From Scedosporium boydii (taxonomy: Eukaryota; Ascomycota; Sordariomycetes; Microascales; Microascaceae), in assembly GCA_002221725.1 (NCBI GenBank), contig NJFT01000046.1, positions 62,001-126,000 of the forward strand: DNA of 64,000 nucleotides, read 5' to 3'. Positions 1-12,500 of this stretch are shown one piece after another. The stretch's first letter is position 1. Each line of letters opens with the position of its first letter. The notes beneath the pieces were generated by a model. That model saw only the letters and a program-made list of their open reading frames with translations, had not been told where the DNA came from and ran no database searches. The position numbers and the translations under genes were made by a program.

Positions 1-851
1 TCGCGCTCAGCGCCCTCGTGGGTAAGCTCGTCGACCAGGAGAAACAGGGCGTCATCTTCACGCCGGAGGACCTGGGCCGAGTGCGGACGCGGCTCATCGG
101 GATGCCCCGGATTCCCGCGGACATGCCGGCGTATAAGTCGGGGAGCCGCCCGGACCGGTGCACGCGCATCCTTGATTGGCTCAGGTTCGAAGTGGCAGAC
201 CCCGTCATCGAGAGGGAGATGAGGGGGGTCATGGCCTCCTTGTCGAGGATGCAGCAAATCGCGAGGACCGGGGAAGACAAAGATCTCGAGTTCTACTCGG
301 ATGAGCTGGACATCCTCGCCAATAGCTTGGATGTGTACAAGAAGCTCCGCACAGCCCTCCACCGGGACTTGAAAGGCGCACTGGGGTTCTGGAAAGACAC
401 AGTCCCCGGGCCCCGGGTAAACGATAATTTTCCCAGCAAACTGGATGCCGTATACCAGAAGTGGCTGTCCATCCGCCCCCCTGAGGAGTGCCTCGCTGAC
501 AGGGCGCTCAGGGTTCAGCTCTTCGGCGCAGGCGCGGAGACGCCCGACTCCCACAGCTACTGGGGCAAGCTCAAAGCGTCAGTCACGTTTAAGCTTTTCC
601 ACTCATCCAGCGTCAAGTTTGTCTTTCGCGTCGCCGGACGTCAGCTGCAGGCCATCAAGGCGGAGCGGTGCACGGCGCGTGACAGCGGCGACAGCGGCGA
701 CAGCGGGCCGGTGCCCATGATCCCGGGGATGTATGCACTGCATCGGCCGAACAATAAGTTGATTAACAGTCTGGTAGCTCTTGGGAAAGACGAAGAGTAC
801 GAGAATGTTGTGGAGAGCCTTCAGGGGTTGAGTTTTGCGGACGAGGCATAG
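1..851 (+). CDS. RNA-dependent RNA polymerase, C-terminal part (5' end outside window)
   Basis: The frame is open from base 3 with no start codon, so this is the 3' end of a gene that begins upstream. The peptide starts ALSALVGKLVDQEKQGV, which resembles the conserved region just after the catalytic core of fungal cellular RdRPs. It continues with a segment (RILDWLRFEVADPVIEREM) followed by a helical, charged tail, as in the C-terminus of QDE-1/SAD-1-type enzymes that make dsRNA for RNA silencing. The catalytic DxDGD motif would lie upstream and cannot be seen. A short D-S-G repeat sits near residue 220. The stop is TAG at 849-851. The assignment rests on motif memory and not on an alignment; another helical protein is possible. 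Confidence 0.6.
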   Translation, partial: ALSALVGKLVDQEKQGVIFTPEDLGRVRTRLIGMPRIPADMPAYKSGSRPDRCTRILDWLRFEVADPVIEREMRGVMASLSRMQQIARTGEDKDLEFYSDELDILANSLDVYKKLRTALHRDLKGALGFWKDTVPGPRVNDNFPSKLDAVYQKWLSIRPPEECLADRALRVQLFGAGAETPDSHSYWGKLKASVTFKLFHSSSVKFVFRVAGRQLQAIKAERCTARDSGDSGDSGPVPMIPGMYALHRPNNKLINSLVALGKDEEYENVVESLQGLSFADEA

Positions 852-1763
852 ACGTTTTGGCTTCCAATGTTCACGAGCTTGCCGTTTAGGGAGTGCTGTT
901 GCCTTGATACTAGTTACTAGTCCGTGCTTAAAATTTTTGGAAGAGTAATATAAAGTAGAAATCAATTTTACTCCTAGCTATATATATAGTCTTATCCTCT
1001 TAAAGTTTCGCTGGACATTAGAAGTCTTTACTCCGACAAAGTACTTATAAGAAATTTTATTGATATATACATGGCCAACTAGTCTATCCTTAAGTCACTC
1101 CTCGGCTGCTTAAGGGCCTCAGTCTGCTCAGCGTTCCTATACGCGAGGGGAACCAACTTAGGCGATGTTAACTATAACAAGTTTTTGGATCCGGTCAGGG
1201 GCCTTCCCGAGTATATAGGCTGGATCAAGGAGATAGAGAAGCAAGGTTTCATTACCGTACTAGTTGGTCCAGATCTAGAGGAATGGATAAAAAGGACCAA
1301 TGATCCAAAATTGCGAGATAGGAAGACGGAAAGCCCCATAGGTATCCGGCCGGCAGTCCTCAATACTGACACGACTTTAGCTAACAGATCACTATTGACG
1401 GGAGGGATAAGCGCCGCTTATACTGAACTCGCAAATGCAAGTTTGTGCTGCGCATTGAAGAATGCGAAGTTGCGTAATGGAGGCCGCCGTAGTCTTCAGG
1501 CAAAGGAACGCAGCTATTTCATCACTCTATATGCCTTCAAAAATCTATGAAAAAGTAAACCACAAAATAAATGCTAAAATCGAAGAGCAAGCACTGAAAG
1601 AGAAAAGCAGCAGAGGAAGAGCAGGTAGTAATGAATAAAACATGAGAGGAGCAGATGGTTTTGCATTAAAGAAACAGTGTGTTGTGCGCTTCTTATTAGC
1701 GGTAATACGTCTCGTTGCATGGAGTATTTTATTCGCAAAACCATCAGGCCCTACTTTGTAGGA
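852..1763. other. Intergenic, AT-rich, with one unassigned open frame
   Basis: Bases 900-1080 are AT-rich (TATATATA near 980). A plus-strand frame is open from 1083 to a TAA-type stop at 1550, but it has no convincing ATG and matches no family I know. Its middle (near GLPEYIGWIKEIEKQGF) reads like protein, so it may be a gene remnant. Confidence 0.3.
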
Positions 1764-4700
1764 CTAGTGTAGATCGTTACTCAGAACTATGCTCTTCATG
1801 TCTGCTAGGCGCTCACCCTTAATCTGGGCAATCTCATTCGCCTCAACCTTCTGCAGCCTGTGCATGTACTGCGTGAACGTATTTCCCAGCCGTATCACCG
1901 TATTGAAGTGCGTTATGCCTAGCCTCTCATTCTTGTTCTGGGCGAGGGCGAGAGCGCTGCGGACACAGTTGCGGATTTGCCGGCCGTTGAGAGGCTGGTT
2001 GGCCCAAGAGCTCACTACTTCGCGACCGAGGACACGGCATTCATCGTGCGTTAGGAGAGGCTCCGAGTTGTCTCTGCGTCGACGTCCTAGATCCTTAATG
2101 AAGATCTCCCATACTTTCTTCCGGACAACCTCGTCAAACTCGGCGATGCCGAGGGTAATGTGAATGCGCGATTGGAAGGCCTGGTCGAAGACGCCGACTC
2201 GATTGCTTGTGAGGAATAATATGCCGTTGAAATATTCGAGTGTCCTGAGGAAGACTGCACAAAAAGAGACAGGAGGAAGAATTAGGAATGCGATCTTAAC
2301 TTCTAAGAAAGAGAAAAGGGAAAAAAAGTAAAGGTTAGGTATGATCCGATGCGCGAACTTACTGGACACCAGGGCGTTTCGGGTTAAGTTCTCGTAGTCA
2401 CGGTCTTGTAAAAAGACATCCGCCTCGTCTAAGAGTAGTATTGCATCCCACTTAACAGTATAATTGAAAATTTTGGACAGTTTCTCCTCTAGGTGCTCTG
2501 GATCCGTACCTAAGTCTCCGGCTGTTACCATGTAAAGCGGCTTCTGGAACATCTCGGCGACACATTCTACACCATGTTAGAAACATAGAAATGGCATAGT
2601 CCGGTTTACATTAAAGACGCAGTTTATTACCACCGTCATACTTACCAGCGGTCAGGGTCTTTCCGACCCCAGGCGGTCCATGCAACAGAATGACTAGGCC
2701 CATTCCCTTTCCAGGGATGAGGTCTTGGAAATTGTCCCCTTTCTGAAGATACGACTGTACCATAGCTTGGACGACGTCCTTGTATTCGCGGTCTAGAACG
2801 AGACGCGACCAGGCATTCTCTCGGAAACGCACCGGCTCCAAGTCACTAACAAGGTAGCTTTCTAAGTATAATTAGCACCGAGAGAACAAAGTTAGTAGGT
2901 TGAGTAGGCCGAACATACTCCAGCCTTTCTCACGAAGCGAGAATGCATGGACGGTCGAGGGGCAAAGCATAAGTGTAAGGTCATCAGGTTCTGACTCTGG
3001 CGAAATAATGTCGTAGTTTGAAAACCACGACAGAGAGTAATCATTGGGGTCTCCGCGCCGGGGAACGTTGGACGCGCCGTCTGTGGCGCTTCCAACATCA
3101 TCTTGTGTCGAACTTGAGACGGCCCAGCCCCCAAATAGGTCGTAATATGTGTCATGGTCAACCACGACTCGAATTTCACTGTTCACAACCTGTCGATAGC
3201 ATTGACCTTTCATGTCCCAGAACTGCCTGCCCCTCTCTTTTAGCCTAGTCTTGACGTCATCGGACCCAAGGTACCGCTCTGGGACTAACATCAGAGTAGA
3301 AATCTCTCTTCGACCGAGAAAGGGATCAACGGTAATCCCAAAACTTCGACGGCCGAACGCCTCGCCATCGTAGCCGATTGCCCAACAACTAAGGCGCAAT
3401 GTCGACATAGAACCATGACTACTTTCATCAACCCCTGGTATCTCATACTCCACTGATTCGATGACGTATGCAGAGGGTTCTCCGCTAGACACTCCTTCAA
3501 AAACTAGAGTACCCGGACGATAAATCATCCAAACATTGCTGAATTCTATCGCTCGAGGACTTTCTACCGAGTCAAATAAGTCAAATTTGGTCCCAATGAT
3601 CTGTGCTTCATCGCTAAGGAAATCCAGAAGAATTTTGGCGAGCTGTTTCTTTTCCGCTATCTTCACGTTTTGCGTCGTAGTCTCGCTGTCGGCGTCTTGA
3701 AGGAATTTCCGTAGGCCGTCCCGGCGGTAAAAGAGATCTGTGAAGGGTTCCACTAGTCGACACGGTAGCTTATATCTAGATGTTGGAACCTCGAATCTGC
3801 GAATGCTGGCAAGGAGCTCAACTAAAATCCACGAGTCTGACTCGATAAATTTCCTCCGTAAGTCGTGGTTCTCATCTAGCTCCCTGAAGATTGTTAAAGA
3901 TGCAGATTTCCGACTCTCGGCATGTTGTATGGAGGTACGATTAACTCCTGGTGTATCTGTGGCCTCTTCAAACTCGAGCTTTCCGTCTCTTGTCCTAAAT
4001 GCGAATAGAACCTTGCGCCTGAGCTGGACGTCGGGCGGCGGGGGAAATCCAGTCTTGGTCTGACTAGCAACGTAATCAGTCTCGGGCTGAGCGGGTATAT
4101 GCAACTCGGTCAAACTGCTGTCGTAGGAGGAATCCGAATCACCGATTTCGTATCGATGGACAGTGACTCTGTCTAGAGCGGAGTCCCTTTCAGGCGGGCG
4201 GCTTCGTCTCCTAGTCCGTTGTCCAAGGGTCTTTTCCCTGGGACGTCCTCTCAGCTGCTGCGACAACTCTCTAGGCCCCGCTGGACGGTGGTCCCGAACC
4301 GGGAGTTCTCGGAGTACCTGCACCCGTTTCATCCGCCTCTCACCACGAGAGAACTGCGTTTCTGGAGGAGAACTAGAAGCAAATATACTGGTTGGAGATT
4401 CTCGGGGGCTACCTGGCGAAGGCCGGCGTTGTGTGGACTGATATTTATTGTCATTCTCGATGGGGTTTGTTTGGGTATCCCAACTTGTTGGTTGCTGGGG
4501 CATTGGATGATAGACAGGGTGAGGTATAGGGGCCGGGTACATATTAGGGTAGCCAGGGACCACCCCTGGCTGGACGGGAAGGTAGTAGACTGGTGATGGA
4601 GCAGATGGAACGGTATTATGTTGGCGTGGCAGCTCTCGGTGATGGTCAACGGCTAGCGGACGCCGCTGAGAACCCGAAGGATAATTCGAGAGGTACATTG

Positions 4701-4851
4701 GGGCTTCCTGCGAAGGTATGGCAGGGTATGGTTGAACCCAGTAAGAGGGGCCCGGTGGTGGGTGCGCTTTGCTTGGATCCATATCGACGTAGAGAGGAAA
4801 AGGACTGTGTCGAAATGGAAAGATACCCAGGATGGGCACCGAGCTGAGCAT
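1764..4851 (-). CDS. AAA ATPase of the fungal DUF7025 type
   Basis: This is a four-exon minus-strand gene: 4851-2919, 2861-2646, 2566-2363 and 2254-1764, giving about 947 residues. The introns are 57, 79 and 108 bp, and each join restores frame. The N-terminal 270 residues are Pro/Ser/Arg-rich and low in complexity. A DUF7025-like region follows. The AAA module has Walker A GPPGVGKT near residue 705, then TAECVAEMFQKPLY across a splice, Walker B LLLDEAD near 760, and a sensor-like FLTSNRVGVFDQAFQSRIH. A second in-frame ATG at 4782-4780 (MDPSK) is an equally good start and would remove 23 residues. Such ATPases are common and poorly characterised in Pezizomycotina; the cellular role is unknown. 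It is divergent from the DUF7708 gene. Confidence 0.85.
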
Positions 4852-5269
4852 GAGGCTATGTAGCTACCCAAGACAAGCGGGGTATGACATTGTTGTAATT
4901 GCATATGCCATATAAACGCATTCGAAATCTGATTATTCCGAACATTCAATCTTCGAGTGAGTGTGTCGTGAATCACTGGCACAACGGACAAGTGGAGGTG
5001 GCAGTGCAGCTCCGCACCACATCTTCTGCCTTTATCGAATAGGCTCATTCAGGATACGAGTCTTACTTTCGAAGTCATTGAAAACTCCGCTTCGGGATGA
5101 ACGTCAAGTCAGAGAGGAGGGTTTAGTGAACTGCCGGCAGCATACTCACTGAGAACTTAGAAAGATAAAGGCACAGAGAAGCGAAGAATTGCGGGAGCAT
5201 GACTGCCGTGATTGTGCAGAGAAAGGTCACGAATCGAGGAAATCCGCTAAACAGCAGTCTCTCGCTACA
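4852..5269. promoter_or_regulatory. Shared upstream region of two divergent genes
   Basis: The 418 bp between the AAA ATPase (leftward) and the DUF7708 gene (rightward) must hold both promoters. I see no clear TATA box or repeat. This is inferred from gene order only. Confidence 0.4.
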
Positions 5270-7498
5270 ATGGCCTGCAATCCCAAGCCTCCCATTCATG
5301 AAATCACTCAAATTTTGCGAAAGGGGCGTGATGAGCTAAGCCAACAAAATGGCTCGCTGGCAGTTAAGTCGGACATACTTCCGGAGCAGCAATGGTCCAC
5401 GGTCTTATCCCAAGAGCCTTCCATTTCAGAGGGTTTCACGGATCTAAACGCTACCATAGCAGAGTACAATGTCGCAGCATCGAAAGAGCACCAAGCTTTA
5501 ATTCAGAAGACAGGGGTCCGATTTGATGAGGTGAGGCAACTCGCTGAAACCCTTCAATACAACTCCACTCGGGGTGAATCCAACGGTGTCGTCGGTCACC
5601 TCACATCCACCGCCACAGCCCGGGCGAGAAAGTTCTGTGAAACCTCTCTATACTATGCCGGCATAATGGATACTCTAGCTCGGCATCACCCTGAATGGGT
5701 GAGCTTAGTATGGGGCACCATGAAATTTGTTCTCACCGTTCCGCTTGAGTACGAAAAGCATAGGCAAAACATTGTGGAGCACCTCGCAAACCTGGGTGAC
5801 AAGTTCCAGCTCGTTCAGCTGATGCTTCGTCTTTTCCCGAACGCTAAGGCAGCCACTGCGGCGTCTAAGATGTTGGCCCTATTTGCGAAGTTCCTAGAGA
5901 AGGCCATTCGTTGGTTATGCGATAATCTATTCAGTAGGCGGACGATGTCACTTCTATACAAGACCCTCACTAATTAGAGAGTTTCCTAGAGCGAGTTTTG
6001 AAAGCGACCTTTCGCCCGTTTGACCTTAGCCTGAAACCAATACTAGATGCTATCGACGTCAACTACCACATCCTGAAAGGCCATGTAGAAATGCAAAAAT
6101 TGATCAAAGATTTCGGAAGAGATCAGCATTTCGAGACTAGCCTGGGTATAATAGTAGATTCAATTTCCGTGACAGAGCGGAATACCGCTCGCATACTCGA
6201 GAGCCTAGAACGTAAGCCCGACGGGTCTACTCGAGGTCACTCTGGATCGCGGCCGAACCATAGATATATGCTAACTTGGGACTTAGTTCTTCTCTCAAAC
6301 TCGACCAGAGACACAACCCAGGCACCCATTACCTCTCGTGCGGTAGCAGGTTCGTCAAGTCATAGATGTGTACTAATCATCTTGAACCCGTATCTAACAA
6401 CCCCCAGGCTCGCCAAGGAATGAAGGCATTATTTCTGAGCTTCCGAGCTTGTCCAAAGTCGACGAATACGTGTCCGGGTTTCTGGAATTGCAACATGATC
6501 TCACCATGATGGAAGCGAGGATTCAATTGGCTCCCATGGTACACAGGGAGGGGCTCAACATAAGTCGCCATGAGGACTTCAAAACTTGGCTCATTAGGGG
6601 GTATTCTGGACTGCTTTGGATTGACGGATTCGAGATCCCAGGGCGACCAAGCTGGTTATCGGACTTTGCTTTTAAGATGGTGCAATCCGTGTCCATTTCT
6701 GGATTCGATGTCCTCTACACTTTCAGCAGTGTACATGCTGGCAATCGATCTATTTGCAGCCCCCGCGGGCTGGTACAAAGACTGGTTCATCACTTGATCC
6801 GGAAACATCCGGTTATTCGAGAAGCTGGTGACCCAGAACTAATTGGCAACGAGGCCCTAGCATCTTCATCGCTGGACTTCAACCTGTCATGCAGGATTCT
6901 TGAGGAATGTCTGCGACTTTCACCTTCACCGGTGACCTACCTCGTTATAGAAGGCGTTGATATGTTGAGGAGTGTCGAAGGAGAAAATTCAGATTTTGAC
7001 CTTCTGCTCATGCGCCTTTCCAGCTTCGCCATGGCAGGCAGGCTTGGGGAAAAAGCTTTTAGGGTCGTCGTGACGTCTTCGCGACCGGACAGTGGCGCGA
7101 CCATCATATTCCCACCGCGTTTAGAAAGCGGGCAATCTGCCAACAACACACTTATCAAAGTGTCCGCAGCAGCGGCCAGAAGTCGTAAGGAGCGACCGTT
7201 ACGCTCTCAGCGCAAGAAGCGAGCACTGCCCACTCTGACAAGACCGCAATATAGCGACCTCACCGGAAACGAAGAGAATTTTGAAGATCCCTACCTAATG
7301 GATAGTTTTGTACCGGCTAGCTCGGCATACTCGGATGGAGAGGATTTTGATATATTTGACGACTCTTTCACTAATTATGGTGTGCGTGGCAAAGGAGGAT
7401 GCGACGTTACACGAAAGGCGCTTGGGAAAAATACATCAAAGGCTCAAGAGATTGTTTCGTACAGCTCTGATAGCTCATTCGACATTTTTCAAGGCTAG
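5270..7498 (+). CDS. DUF7708-domain protein with a decayed NTPase-like region
   Basis: There are three exons: 5270-5933, 5978-6211 and 6408-7498, giving about 662 residues. The 44-bp first intron is short but restores KSFLERVLKATFRPF; the second intron is 196 bp. I chose the ATG at 5270 (MACNPKPPI) because no ATG lies upstream in frame. Residues 120-180 contain the DUF7708 core (HHPEWVSLVWGTMKFVL), which usually sits ahead of NACHT or similar NTPase domains in fungal NLR-like proteins. In exon 3 the place where a P-loop is expected reads WLIRGYSGLLWIDGFE, with no GxxxxGK[ST]. The C-terminal tail is basic, then acidic and Ser-rich, without repeats. It may be a non-NTPase member of the family. 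No function can be assigned. Confidence 0.75.
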
Positions 7499-8713
7499 TA
7501 CATAGAATTTCGGAAATGCTTCTGGGTGTTACGGACGATGTTGTTTTCATAGGTCAACACTATCAGGGATCAGCCGTGGAACGCCTCATTCCATCCCGAA
7601 ACGAAGGTGAACGTGAGCATAGTATTTGCGAAAGCAACGGCCATCAGACGGGAGTGCCCGCGTTGCAAGATTGCAAGACGGAAAGATCAGTTCCGGGGGC
7701 CTTAGCATGGGGTTTAGACTTTTGAAAATAACCCTGTCATCAGCCAAGGCCAACAACCGGGTCTCAAACCAGACTCAAAAGCTGGGTGTAGATCACAGTG
7801 GGGCAAATTCCGGAAGTTCCGGACCTAGCGAGGACAATCCTGCCGATTTTTAGCGGATTCAGTTGCTAATATGCAACCAAACGAAAAAAGTTTCGATCAC
7901 TTTTTAATCACATGCGAACGTGTTACCCACTTTACCCATCCCCAACTTCAAAAAATCACATCACAGCCAGAAATAGCTCCAGAAAGAAGAAAAACATATT
8001 GAAACGGGGCAGTGCAGCCTGCCCGCACACAGAAAAGGGAATGGTTCAGTTAATAGTTTATAGTATTTCCTACAAGGAGATAGCTTAATATATACCTATT
8101 TACTAAATTTAAAACTCCTCTTCTATAATCCTAGTTCTAGTCCTTTTAATATACTTCTACTCTTTTATCTTCTAAACTTTTATCTTTCTAATTCTCACTA
8201 TAGCCAAGCTAAAATGTATCCACACCGACGAAAAGGCCGAATCTGTTCGCATCCCACGAGAATACGGATTTAAGATCGCAAGCGGTTTTTAATGCTGATA
8301 TGATACCACGGCCTGGTGGTGATGTGCTCTGATACTATCACCGACTTGGCGTGGTTCGGGAGCGCCAGAGCGATTTATTCTGTGGACGTGTGTCTATTTG
8401 CCCCCTCCTAGAAATTACTAGCCGCAATAATCAATTACCTGGTGCGCATATTATATCGATACAAACGCTGCCCTCTTTTGGAAGTCGCTATTATTGATCG
8501 GAGCAGGGCACTTGCAGAACATAAAACGCGCTGCATCCAAAAAATGATTCACGTTCCAGGGTCGCGTCTGTTCCTGCCCTATAGATTTTAATCCAATCAC
8601 CTTCCTTCGTGCCTTTCGGTGAATTCGCCTTGTTTTGGTATTTTTCCGAATTCTTATTTCATCTTGACCTCTCCATTCACTGCCAGTAGGCCCATGAGAA
8701 CAATTCACTGACT
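7499..8713. other. Intergenic
   Basis: I see no convincing gene. Bases 8040-8220 are strongly AT-rich and pyrimidine-biased, as expected for an old repeat degraded by C-to-T change. Short open frames at 7516-7853 have no family features. Confidence 0.4.
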
Positions 8714-11629
8714 ATGGATCAAGAGCATCTCGTCGACGACGACGGTCTCCCCTATTCGAGAGAGGGCATTCTCTCTTGTACGAGTGACGATGATCCCTAC
8801 GATGCGGAGGAACCAGACACACTCCGCTCGATCAAGAACAGCAGGGAAATCGAGCTCTCCATCACTACAAACTACACCAACTGGAAGCCTCGTGAGGCTT
8901 TCCGCGAAATCATACAGAATTGGTAAGTTTGGAACAGATTACTTCTCTGGGATATTGCACGCTTTCGTGAAGGCTTCGATGGTGACTTCTATTGTTCGGC
9001 GCTAACTGATACGCGGAACCTACACAGGCGAGACGCGATCATCAAATCATATAGCATTCAAGAACACGACTTCCAAGTAATACGAGAAGAAAAGTCCTCA
9101 GGCCGGAATACGGAAATTGTATACAAAGTCTTCAAGTTCGATGTGGAGCCAAAGATATGTTGTGGCTACATCCGCTTCAAAGCCCGAGATGGGATGGGTA
9201 CGATTGAAATCACCAACAGAAGAGCCACCCTCCAACCGTGGCATCTAAACCTCGGCGGCTCGTCTAAGGTCTCGGACGAGACTCAAGCAGGCGAACATGG
9301 CGACGGGCTCAAGGTCGCTCTCATCGTCATGACGCGCAGTCCTCAGAACTATCGGATCCGATGCCAGTCGGGCGGTTTCAGCTGGAACTTTAATTTCACC
9401 AAGAAACGGAACATGGTTGCTCGGCTGACGAGAATGACACCCAAGAAAATCGAGGAGGTCATGCGTCACGCCGCACAGCAGGCCTCAAACTCTCTCCTCC
9501 CTCTTGCCGCTGACCCCAAAAGGGACGTTCAATTCGTCATTGGAGAGCGCTCGAAGAGGAGAAATGAAAAAGGGAAAATAAGAGAATGCGCCCGAGTCAG
9601 CCGAGAGGACTTTGACAAATGGACGATGGCGGCCTTGTTTCTACACGACATTCCCTCGGGAAACCTTGTTGTGAGTAAGAAGGACGAGATCCAGATTGGC
9701 CATCTGGTACTGGACCCAAGGTTTCGGGGCAACATTTACCTGAAGGGCTTACTCCTTCAGGAGTCGACCCCGTCGCGATCGGCGAGCATGTCCAGTAAAG
9801 AGTTGAAATTTGGCTACAACTTCGTCTCTGGGCAAACGAATAGGGACAGGCAGGTTCTGTCTAGTGCTCGCGAAGAGCCCCAAGCTATGCTCTACATTTG
9901 GCAAGGAATTCCGAATGCACACAACCTGATCGAGGAGTTGAATAGCATGCTAAATTCTCCCGACATTGAATACGCCGACGTCGCCGCTGCTAAAAACTAT
10001 ATGAACCGTGAGACAGCCGAACGCCTGAAGGCCTACCTCTTTAGCGAAAAGTTCAAGGGGAAATGGTATTACTGCAGCGAGGAAAAGGCTCAGGTATCTA
10101 CTCCCCTACCGCTCCAAGCACATTGTACATTCCTAGAGAGCTGACACAGGTCTAGAATCCAAGGTTCGACGACATAATTGTCAAGCTGGGCCGTGAGGGC
10201 TCTGAGCTCAAGAAGCCGTATTGGTCTATCCTGAGGAGGCACAAGTTAATACGGACAGCTGAGGAGGAAGAGCAGCGTCGGTTCTTAGAGGCCGAACCAG
10301 CCGAAATCCCACAGACTAGCTTTGCTAGATGCGTCGAGCGCCTTTTCCGGTCCTGTATCCAGGCTTGCCCACACCTGGACAGGATCTCAGTGCAGTTCGT
10401 GCAAGCCGGACCCCTTGGTCTTCAACTCTTCTACTCGAAACCCGAGCATACGTTCAAAGTCCATGAAAGGTGGTTTTCCCAAGACGCCGCCATCCAGAGC
10501 CTCGGCCTACTGGCCGTCATGGCCGACTACGACGTGATATTGCACACGGTCAAGACGCTCTTCAGAGATGGGCTCCAGCAAGTGCTCAGCCGAGGAGGCC
10601 AGGATTGCCGAAGAGCTTGGGACAAAAGGTATGAGATATGTCGAAACATGGAACAGAGACTTCTCAATCTCTTACGGATGAGCGAGATTGAGGTGGAGAC
10701 TACGAGCCCTGGTTCTCTTACAGTGTCATGGCCCAGTGTTCAGGGATGGTCGGACGATACACCGATCACCATCCAACTCCACGGCACTGATCACTGCTCA
10801 CACCTCAAGACGTCGCTACTAGCTAAAGATGGTCAGTTTTTCTGTACACCTCCGTATGAAGTGAGCACATGGACTAAATCTATTTGACCATAGTGGCTTC
10901 GGCAAGATGTGTCTTACCACAAGGCGAATCGGGCACAACTCTGGACGGACAGTGCCGGACTGTCACCATCCCAATCTGTCGCGGTTCTCACCGTGAAGAC
11001 AACCTAAAGGGGGATCAAGAACACTTCTTCATTCTCAACTCTGCGTCTGATCCGCTGTCCTTTAACATTGTCTCCGATGATATTTATATTGCAGCCCCCG
11101 ACCTTCGAAATTCTACGCCCTCTGGTTCTGTCGGGCATGATGCTGATGGAGATGACTCCGTGTGTTTGGATGGGGAGATATTCCACCCAGAAGCGAGCAT
11201 AATCTCTCAGGATGACGATGGCACAAGCATGTCCATTAACGAGCCATTTCCACCTGCCGCTCCGCCGAGATTATTGCGGATGGGGCGAAATACTACAGAC
11301 CCCGCAAGAACGGTTTCTGTAGAAACAGATTCTCCGCCACCAGAACGCCAAAATCAGCGAGATGTGGATGAACTGTTCTGTGAGTAGTTTCTACGTCTTT
11401 TTATTACGATATGCCGAGGGTCCCCACCCAAGACTAACTCCTAGCTACAGCCGTGGGAGCACCGCTCACGAGCCTAGATATTTTGTCAATAGGCCAAGAC
11501 GGCTGGTTCGAGGCTACCAACGGCAACCAGATTAGGGCTGTGATAGGGTTTCCAAATAGCCAGCCTCTTCCAGAACGCCAGAGAAAGCGCCGGCGAATCG
11601 ACGACGACTCCTCTGATGTGGATTCGTAG
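8714..11629 (+). CDS. GHKL (Bergerat-fold) ATPase of unknown role
   Basis: There are five exons: 8714-8922, 9028-10093, 10156-10843, 10894-11379 and 11451-11629, giving about 875 residues. The ATP-binding signature is readable: N box REIIQNWRDAI across the first splice (E..QN..D), G1-like ARDGMG, and G2-like GEHGDGLK. This places it with HSP90/MORC/histidine-kinase-type ATPases. I do not recognise the middle or C-terminal domains; there is no kinase H-box, CW zinc finger or HSP90 middle domain that I can see. The C-terminus ends in a basic run (RQRKRRRIDDD) that could be a nuclear signal. The fourth join is uncertain: donor GTACAC at 10844 gives a 50-bp intron, while GTGAGC at 10861 would give an unlikely 33 bp. 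It lies between two NLR-like genes. Confidence 0.75.
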
Positions 11630-12177
11630 CATTCAGACCTTGTCGGCTCTTTAACAAACATGTTGGGACCCGGCCCAAAGGGTAGAATAAAGCAAGCCTA
11701 CATCCCCGCCCCATGCTCTCTCGAAGGTGTACGCCATTCAAGCCGATTTGAAGATGCCTTCGAGTGTGAAGCAGCGGCCCTCGTAGATCCTTAACTTCGA
11801 GCAGGCATATTTCTACAGGAATCGCATCCGAGAAACTGGAAAATTGCGGCGTCTTCGGGGCGTGACGGTGAGAGAGGAGCTGGAATTGGCCAAGGTAGCC
11901 GAGGAGTGGAAGTGACGGCAAGATCAATCTGGGTAGGATAAGGAAATAGATAGATGGAGTATCATGGTTTCCATATGAATTTACCACACACCACTCAGTG
12001 TAATGCATTACGTCCTCGCCACGGTCTCTCCACAGTTCCTGGTTTCTCTTCACCTCCGACCTCTCTATAAGTCTCTACCTTACGAAAAACATAGTTCGTG
12101 AGAAGGAAAACGAGGTTTAAATCTACTTAACAAGAGATAATTCTTTTCTCCTAGAAGGTATTCTAGCAAGGATAAAG

Positions 12178-12220
<43 letters not shown>
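12178..12220. repeat. A43 homopolymer
   Basis: There are 43 consecutive A on the plus strand. It directly abuts the Pol III-like repeat; on that element's strand it is a T-tract nine bases beyond the conserved part, where a Pol III terminator would be expected. The length may be imprecise because homopolymers assemble badly. Confidence 0.9.
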
Positions 12221-12225
<5 letters not shown>

Positions 12226-12500
12226 AAGCTCGCTCGCGGGTCGCTCCCAGGATCGAATCCCGGTTGCTTCCCATGAGCTACGAAAATTGCAATTTTCTAA
12301 CCTTCTGAGTGCCCCAATAACCACTTGGCCACTGGTCGGAGTGTCACCACTGCTTGAGCTGCTCGGTTGGAAGTTTTGCCGTGAACTCATATATAAAGCA
12401 TATGGCTGGGGCCGTGTTGTGTTGGGGAAGGTGCGGAAGGTGCAGAAGGCGCTCCTTCCCTTGGGTTTAGAACCGCATAGCTCTCTCCAGAAAGAAATTC
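12221..12500 (-). repeat. Dispersed Pol III-like repeat, copy 1 (SINE-like)
   Basis: Read on the minus strand, an A-box match TGGCCAAGTGG (12331-12321) is followed about 60 bp later by a B-box-like GATTCGATCC (near 12260). A TATATAT motif lies about 75 bp upstream of the A box. The same arrangement and flanking sequence recur at 47.0-47.3 kb, including shared tracts such as TGCTTGAGCTGC (plus strand) and AGGTGCGGAAGGTGC. No clean tRNA cloverleaf forms, so a tRNA-derived SINE or a repeated ncRNA gene fits better than a tRNA gene. The borders are approximate. Confidence 0.6.

Noticed and set aside
603..965. Minus-strand open frame opposite the RdRP
   Set aside because: It is a shadow of the coding frame and has no domain features.
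7516..7853. Short plus-strand frames after the DUF7708 gene
   Set aside because: No family pattern, overlapping in two phases, with no splice link to the gene.
10861..10893. 33-bp intron in the GHKL gene
   Set aside because: It is too short for a fungal spliceosomal intron; the 50-bp alternative from 10844 keeps the frame open.
12221..12340. A tRNA gene on the minus strand
   Set aside because: The A and B boxes are present, but the acceptor stem does not pair and the B box has a mismatch; a repeat fits better.
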